64,000 bases of DNA, taken from JBCDJI01 sp964351865. GTDB lineage: Bacteria > Verrucomicrobiota > Verrucomicrobiia > Methylacidiphilales > JBCBYL01. The DNA lies in contig CAYGPJ010000004.1 in the NCBI GenBank assembly GCA_964351865.1, forward strand, positions 1 to 64,000. The letters run 5' to 3'. A program made the translations under genes and the position numbers. The notes under the pieces were generated by a model, which did no database searches, was not told where the DNA came from, and was given only the letters and a program-made list of their open reading frames with translations. This document shows, in pieces, positions 60,068 to 64,000 of the stretch; position 1 is the stretch's first letter, and each line of letters starts with the position of its first letter.

Positions 60068-61126
60068 TTAGGATAAGGAAAAGAATTCCCTGATCTGTTC
60101 CCGGGTCAATTCGGCGATACGTGCGGGATCGGCATCCGCTTCATTGGCATGCCGATACCACAACGCGGTCTGCCTGACCGCCTGTTCAAAGTTCCAGATC
60201 GGATTCCACCCCAGTTTCTCTTTGGCCTTATCGATAGACAAATGCAGCAGTGCGGCCTCGTGCAGCGCCTGCCCGTCGGAGACATCTTTCCATTCCCCCG
60301 GCCAGCACTTGATGAACAACTCCACCACATCCCGCACCGAGCGATTGGATTCACTTTCAGGACCGAAATTATAAGCGTCCGCATACCGGCTGTCCCCGCT
60401 CAGCTTTTCCGCCAGCAGCAGGTATCCTCCCAGTGCATCCATCACGTGTTGCCAGGGACGTGTGGCGACCGGATTTCTCACCTCTATGGTCTCATTTCGG
60501 GCGGATGCCAGAGCACAATCCGGAACAATTCGATCCCGCGACCAGTCCCCGCCGCCAATCACATTGCCGGCACGTGCCGACGCGACCCGCACCGGTGAAT
60601 CATCAGAAAAGTAAGAACGACGGTAGGACTCGGTGATAATTTCGGCGGCCGCTTTACTGGCACTATAGGGATCATGTCCTCCCAGCGGATCTGACTCGGT
60701 AAAGGGCACTCCGCCTTCCAGGTTTCGATAACACTTGTCACTGGTGATGACGATGACAGTGATCTCCTTGTCCCTCACCCGGGCGGCTTCCAACACATTC
60801 ACCACCCCCATCATATTCGTCTCGAAGGTTTCCACCGGAATCCGATACGAGTCCCGCACCAGCGGTTGTGCCGCCAGATGAAATACCACCTCAGGATCCA
60901 CCTCATTTAAATAATCACTGAACGCTGATAAATTGCGCACATCAGCAATCTTCTGGTGAACACGCTGGCGATGCCCTAGTTGTTCATAAAGGGATGGTTC
61001 CGTCGGCGGTTCGTGGCTGAAGCCGGCAACGTTCGCTCCGGCCTGCAGCAGAATCTCACTCAACCAGGAACCTTTAAATCCTGTATTCCCCGTAATCAGG
61101 ACTCTTTTGTTTTTATAAAATTTCAT
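60068..61126 (-). CDS. rfbG: CDP-glucose 4,6-dehydratase
   Basis: A 352-residue SDR enzyme that makes CDP-4-keto-6-deoxyglucose. The NAD site is VLITGNTGFKGSWLSEILLQAGANVAGFSHEPP near residues 9-41, whose GNTGFKGSWL form is typical of this family. ITSDKCYRN near 126-134 and DPYSASKAAAEIITESYRRSYF near 150-171 supply the catalytic residues. GGDWSRDRIVPDCALA near 191 fits the substrate loop. It sits between rfbF and rfbH with gaps of 37 and 49 bp. Confidence 0.94.
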   Translation of the reverse strand: MKFYKNKRVLITGNTGFKGSWLSEILLQAGANVAGFSHEPPTEPSLYEQLGHRQRVHQKIADVRNLSAFSDYLNEVDPEVVFHLAAQPLVRDSYRIPVETFETNMMGVVNVLEAARVRDKEITVIVITSDKCYRNLEGGVPFTESDPLGGHDPYSASKAAAEIITESYRRSYFSDDSPVRVASARAGNVIGGGDWSRDRIVPDCALASARNETIEVRNPVATRPWQHVMDALGGYLLLAEKLSGDSRYADAYNFGPESESNRSVRDVVELFIKCWPGEWKDVSDGQALHEAALLHLSIDKAKEKLGWNPIWNFEQAVRQTALWYRHANEADADPARIAELTREQIREFFSLS

Positions 61127-61163
61127 GGTTTGGAATATAACTTAGCCATCGTCCGCAATCAGA

Positions 61164-61937
61164 TTACCAGGTTTTCCACGGGGCCTGCTGACTGCTCCAG
61201 AGTTTTTCCAGATAGTTTTTATCGCGCAGGGTATCCATCGGATGCCAGAAGCCATCGTGCCGGTAGGCCGCAATGCGATGTTGCGCGGCTAGTTGCTCGA
61301 GGGGAGCGCGCTCCCAGATGGTTGCATCCCCTTCAATCAGATCCAGCACCCCGGGATTCAGTACAAAGAATCCACCGTTGATCCATGATCCATCCCCGTG
61401 AGGTTTTTCTTCAAACTGCGTCACCAGTCCGCTCTCAGGCTGAATATCCAATGCGCCATAACGCCCGGGAGGTTGAACCGCCGTAACCGTCGCATCCACG
61501 CTGCGTCCCGTATGCGAATCCACTAATGTTTTGATATCCACATTACTGACTCCATCTCCATAGGTAAAACAGAACGGCTCATCGTCCAGGTAGTCCGCTA
61601 CCCGCTTTAACCGCCCCCCGGTCTGCGTTTCATCTCCGGTATCCACTACCGTTACCTTCCAGGGCTCCGCTTTTTTATGATGCACTTCCATCTGATTGGC
61701 CGCCATATCAAAGGTGACGTCCGACATATGCAGAAAGTAATTCGCAAAATACTCTTTGATGACATACCCCTTGTATCCGACACAGATAATGAAATCATTG
61801 ATCCCATGGGAGGAATAAATCTTCATCACATGCCAGAGGATAGGCTTGCCTCCGATTTCTATCATCGGTTTGGGCTTTAAGTGTGTTTCTTCACTGATTC
61901 GGGTTCCGAGCCCACCTGCCAAAATGACTGCTTTCAT
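61164..61937 (-). CDS. rfbF: Glucose-1-phosphate cytidylyltransferase
   Basis: A 257-residue nucleotidyltransferase making CDP-glucose from glucose-1-phosphate and CTP, the entry to 3,6-dideoxyhexoses. It has VILAGGLGTRISEETHLKPKPMIEIGGKPILWHVMKIY near residues 4-41, FCFTYGDGVSNVDIKTLVDSH near 122-142 with a metal-binding Asp, and FEEKPHGDGSWINGGFFVLNPGVLDLI near 190-216, all typical of RfbF. Length is normal. Confidence 0.95.
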   Translation of the reverse strand: MKAVILAGGLGTRISEETHLKPKPMIEIGGKPILWHVMKIYSSHGINDFIICVGYKGYVIKEYFANYFLHMSDVTFDMAANQMEVHHKKAEPWKVTVVDTGDETQTGGRLKRVADYLDDEPFCFTYGDGVSNVDIKTLVDSHTGRSVDATVTAVQPPGRYGALDIQPESGLVTQFEEKPHGDGSWINGGFFVLNPGVLDLIEGDATIWERAPLEQLAAQHRIAAYRHDGFWHPMDTLRDKNYLEKLWSSQQAPWKTW

Positions 61938-61941
61938 AGTA

Positions 61942-63213
61942 TTATTGTATTAGTAAATCCAGTTCATCGCAAAAACGACTGGAATCGTTATTTCCCGGTA
62001 AGTCTATGTAGCGTTCGCGATAGGAGCGCATTGACTGCTCCATAAGCTTCCGGTCGGGTTCTTTTTCTCGTAGTTCTGATTTCAGAGCGGAGAGACTTGA
62101 AATAAAACGGCAGGCGGGAGGATCATTCAGCGCCTCGCCCGGTTGAGTCGTACTCTTCAGCCATGAAATCTCTTTTTCTCCCCAGAATAAATATTCCGTG
62201 CGACCTGAAAAATCCATCGTGACATGCGGACAACCGGCACGAATAGATTCACGCACCCCCATCGATAGCCACCCGAAGGAGATGTCCGCAATCGACATCA
62301 ACTGACAGATGGTATGCGGGTAGAGACTTTCATCGGTCAACCAGTGGTCTACAAATTCTTTTTCATCCGGCAACATATCATCGCGGTTGCGATGCTTGCC
62401 GATCACATACATCTCTTCCCGATCACAATACTGTTTTAATTCACCCAACACATCCTGCAACGAGGGCCCCGTCAGCGCTTCCACCGCTCCACGCCAGCCG
62501 GTCTTATACTTGCGAGCGAGACGCCAACGTTCCTTCGTATCTGCCTCATGGAAGAACCTGCCGTTAGGAGAGTAATCCACGGGGACAATGGGGTAATTTA
62601 AATAGGCACAGACTTTTTTGCCGGCGGGCACTCCCCACTGTTTCCGGACTTCCTCCGGATCGATCCAGTCATACTGATCTGACTGAGGCCACCCCACCAA
62701 CCGCGCCCGCTCCCTCAGCAACGCCTCCTCTGCAGGCCCGAAAATCGCTCCTTTGCACTGATAGAGCATGAAAATATTATGCTCGAGCCAGTACGAATTG
62801 GTTATTCCAAACAGATCAACCTGCTCCAGATGTGATCTGTCTTTCATGTTTCCAAACCAATCGCCGGGCGTCGGTTCCAGCAGCGCCACCTTGGTGGCGG
62901 AAGAACGTTTCCAGTGACATTGACGATCTTCCAGAAACTGACATACCAGCGTCACCGCCACATCGGCCCGCCCGCTGTCGAGCAGTTGCTGCAGCCCTTC
63001 CGGCCCCCCTTCGTATTCAATAACGGTCGGAGCACCATTCCGGAACGTAGGCATTCCTTCCTGTTGGGGGCACTCTTTTGATGAGTGCTGACGTTCTCCC
63101 GAGATGTCATGCCAACACTCGACCGTCCACCCCCGGCGCAACGCCTCATCAATGACCGGAGCCACCAGGCGATAGAAATTCATCCGAAATATAATAAAAG
63201 AAACAGTCACCAC
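61942..63213 (-). CDS. Uncharacterised GT-B-like surface polysaccharide protein
   Basis: A 423-residue cytosolic protein. Its start (VTVSFIIFRMNFYRLVAPVIDEALRRGWTVECWHDISGE) resembles the acceptor half of GT-B or CDP-glycerol-glycerophosphotransferase-like enzymes, and VCAYLNYPIVPVDYSP near 203 with SIADISFGWLSMGVRESIRAGCPHVTMDF near 310-338 resembles a nucleotide-binding half. No motif proves the reaction. It lies 4 bp before the rfbF start and 15 bp after the stop of the acetyltransferase gene, so it is part of the polysaccharide operon. It might transfer a sugar or polyol phosphate. Confidence 0.6.
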   Translation of the reverse strand: MVTVSFIIFRMNFYRLVAPVIDEALRRGWTVECWHDISGERQHSSKECPQQEGMPTFRNGAPTVIEYEGGPEGLQQLLDSGRADVAVTLVCQFLEDRQCHWKRSSATKVALLEPTPGDWFGNMKDRSHLEQVDLFGITNSYWLEHNIFMLYQCKGAIFGPAEEALLRERARLVGWPQSDQYDWIDPEEVRKQWGVPAGKKVCAYLNYPIVPVDYSPNGRFFHEADTKERWRLARKYKTGWRGAVEALTGPSLQDVLGELKQYCDREEMYVIGKHRNRDDMLPDEKEFVDHWLTDESLYPHTICQLMSIADISFGWLSMGVRESIRAGCPHVTMDFSGRTEYLFWGEKEISWLKSTTQPGEALNDPPACRFISSLSALKSELREKEPDRKLMEQSMRSYRERYIDLPGNNDSSRFCDELDLLIQ

Positions 63214-63228
63214 ACAGAAACCCGTGAT

Positions 63229-63792
63229 TCAGGCCTCATATTCCGCTATCGCCTTGAACTCGTGATGCAAGAGCCCCAGCCAGTGATAGTCCAGACGCCC
63301 TTCATCCGAAGGAAACCGCTCACGCAGACATCCCTCATCTTTCCAACCCAACTTCTCCACACACCGGATAAACGCCGGATTACAGGAATTCGCCTCCACC
63401 CGATGCAGTCCCAGCTCTACTAAAAGGTACCGGGTCACCAGATAGATCGCCTGCGTTCCTACACCCTTACCCCAGCGCAGTCGCTCCCCCACCAGAATCC
63501 GTATTTCAGCTCGTGATTCAAATTGATCCACCGGCCCAAACTGAATGTTGCCCAGATGCTGGTCGGTATCTTTCGAATAGATGGCTAACACGCATTCGTT
63601 CTCGCTCAACCCGGCCAGAAACCGCAAGGCATCGTCCCGGTCGCTTTTTATATGCCGTCGGCGTGAGTAGGTGTTTACTTCCGGATCATTCAGCCATCCC
63701 AGATACCGCTCGGAGACCTGATCCTGCGTGAAGGGAATCAGATAAATATCACGGCCCTCCAGCCGTTCCGGGGTATAAGAATCAGACGGCAT
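63229..63792 (-). CDS. GNAT-family N-acetyltransferase
   Basis: A 187-residue acetyltransferase of the RimJ/RimL-like GNAT type. Acetyl-CoA site marks are AEIRILVGERLRWGKGVGTQAIYLVTRYLLVELGLHRVEANSCNPAFIRCVEKLGWKDEGCLRE in the second half (about residues 94-157). In polysaccharide loci such enzymes acetylate amino sugars; the target is unknown. I chose ATG 63792, which overlaps the upstream amidase stop by 11 bp; an ATG 28 codons earlier would lie well inside that gene. Confidence 0.82.
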   Translation of the reverse strand: MPSDSYTPERLEGRDIYLIPFTQDQVSERYLGWLNDPEVNTYSRRRHIKSDRDDALRFLAGLSENECVLAIYSKDTDQHLGNIQFGPVDQFESRAEIRILVGERLRWGKGVGTQAIYLVTRYLLVELGLHRVEANSCNPAFIRCVEKLGWKDEGCLRERFPSDEGRLDYHWLGLLHHEFKAIAEYEA

Positions 63793-64000
63793 GGGCGTGT
63801 GAGCTAACCTGAACAGGCTGAATCCCTTCATCGAATCCCACGTGTGTTGATATCTGCTGAGCAGCAGACAACACATCGTAATCAGAATATTTCCGGCCGA
63901 TCAACTGCAGTCCAACCGGCATTCCCGCACTTCCCTGCAAAACAGGAAGACTGAGTGCCGGCATTCCCAGATAAGTCCACACCTTACAGGTGTCCGGAAT
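63782..64000 (-). CDS. Amidase signature-family enzyme, C-terminal part (cut by window edge)
   Basis: The frame stays open from 63782 to the end of the window and gives the last 72 residues of a larger protein. WTYLGMPALSLPVLQGSAGMPVGLQLIGRKYSDYDVLSAAQQI is the usual end of the amidase (GatA-like) family, where this segment shapes the substrate channel. The catalytic Ser-Ser-Lys part lies beyond the window. In this context it may hydrolyse an amide on a sugar, but nothing here shows the substrate. Confidence 0.82.
   Translation of the reverse strand: MPDTCKVWTYLGMPALSLPVLQGSAGMPVGLQLIGRKYSDYDVLSAAQQISTHVGFDEGIQPVQVSSHAHAV

Overview
The window looks like a chromosomal segment from a Gram-negative bacterium of the PVC group, most likely Verrucomicrobiota (Opitutae-like). 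I infer this from family content (DUF5069, DUF6172 and GxxExxY proteins, a phytoene/squalene synthase with a glycosyltransferase and an acyltransferase, a large LPS-type polysaccharide locus); no rRNA or tRNA marker is present. The codon-rich, tightly packed backbone contrasts with the AT-richer, loosely spaced first 5.8 kb.

Region 1 (1-5905) is the distal end of an integron gene-cassette array. Small plus-strand ORFs alternate with imperfect-palindrome attC sites whose cores pair as AAC...GTT. Cassette products are a DUF5069 protein, an ABM-type monooxygenase, a zinc-ribbon protein, two exported proteins of unknown function, an acidic orphan and a ParE/RelE-type toxin-antitoxin pair preceded by a frameshifted antitoxin relic. 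One attC is split by a full-length group II intron on the opposite strand, as expected for the IIC-attC introns that target the attC bottom strand. The last attC is followed by a scrap of a second intron. No integrase lies in the window; it would be expected to the left.

Region 2 (5906-12888) is cell envelope and signalling: a lipoprotein L,D-transpeptidase, an OmpR-type regulator with its histidine kinase, a VWA lipoprotein upstream of the kinase, and a DUF6172 gene between dispersed palindromic repeats.

Region 3 (12903-22257, minus strand) contains two adjacent pathways. A C39-like protease, an ATP-grasp ligase, a GCS2 carboxylate-amine ligase and an N-formylglutamate amidohydrolase-like enzyme look like a small-peptide or amide biosynthesis operon. 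Upstream on the same strand are a membrane glycosyltransferase, an acyltransferase, a phytoene/squalene synthase and a polyprenyl synthase, consistent with an acylated glycosyl-carotenoid or related terpenoid. A serine acetyltransferase precedes them.

Region 4 (22525-29917) is mostly plus-strand housekeeping: aroE, prepilin peptidase, zwf, an OmpA-family protein, a TauE/SafE permease and an N-acetylmuramoyl-L-alanine amidase, with one minus-strand exported EEP-family hydrolase. Region 5 (29885-64000, minus strand) is a very long polysaccharide operon with mostly 1-11 bp gene overlaps. It makes CDP-3,6-dideoxyhexose precursors (rfbF, rfbG, rfbH and accessory epimerase/reductase), dTDP-4-keto-6-deoxyglucose (rfbA, rfbB) and a GDP-mannose dehydratase product, and encodes about 18 glycosyltransferases or glycosyltransferase-like proteins, two methyltransferase domains plus an FkbM protein, a GtrB-like enzyme and a large membrane protein. 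It ends in a clear intrinsic terminator that overlaps the 3' end of the converging amidase gene. Dispersed inverted repeats of two families punctuate the backbone; one pair brackets a GxxExxY gene inside the polysaccharide locus.
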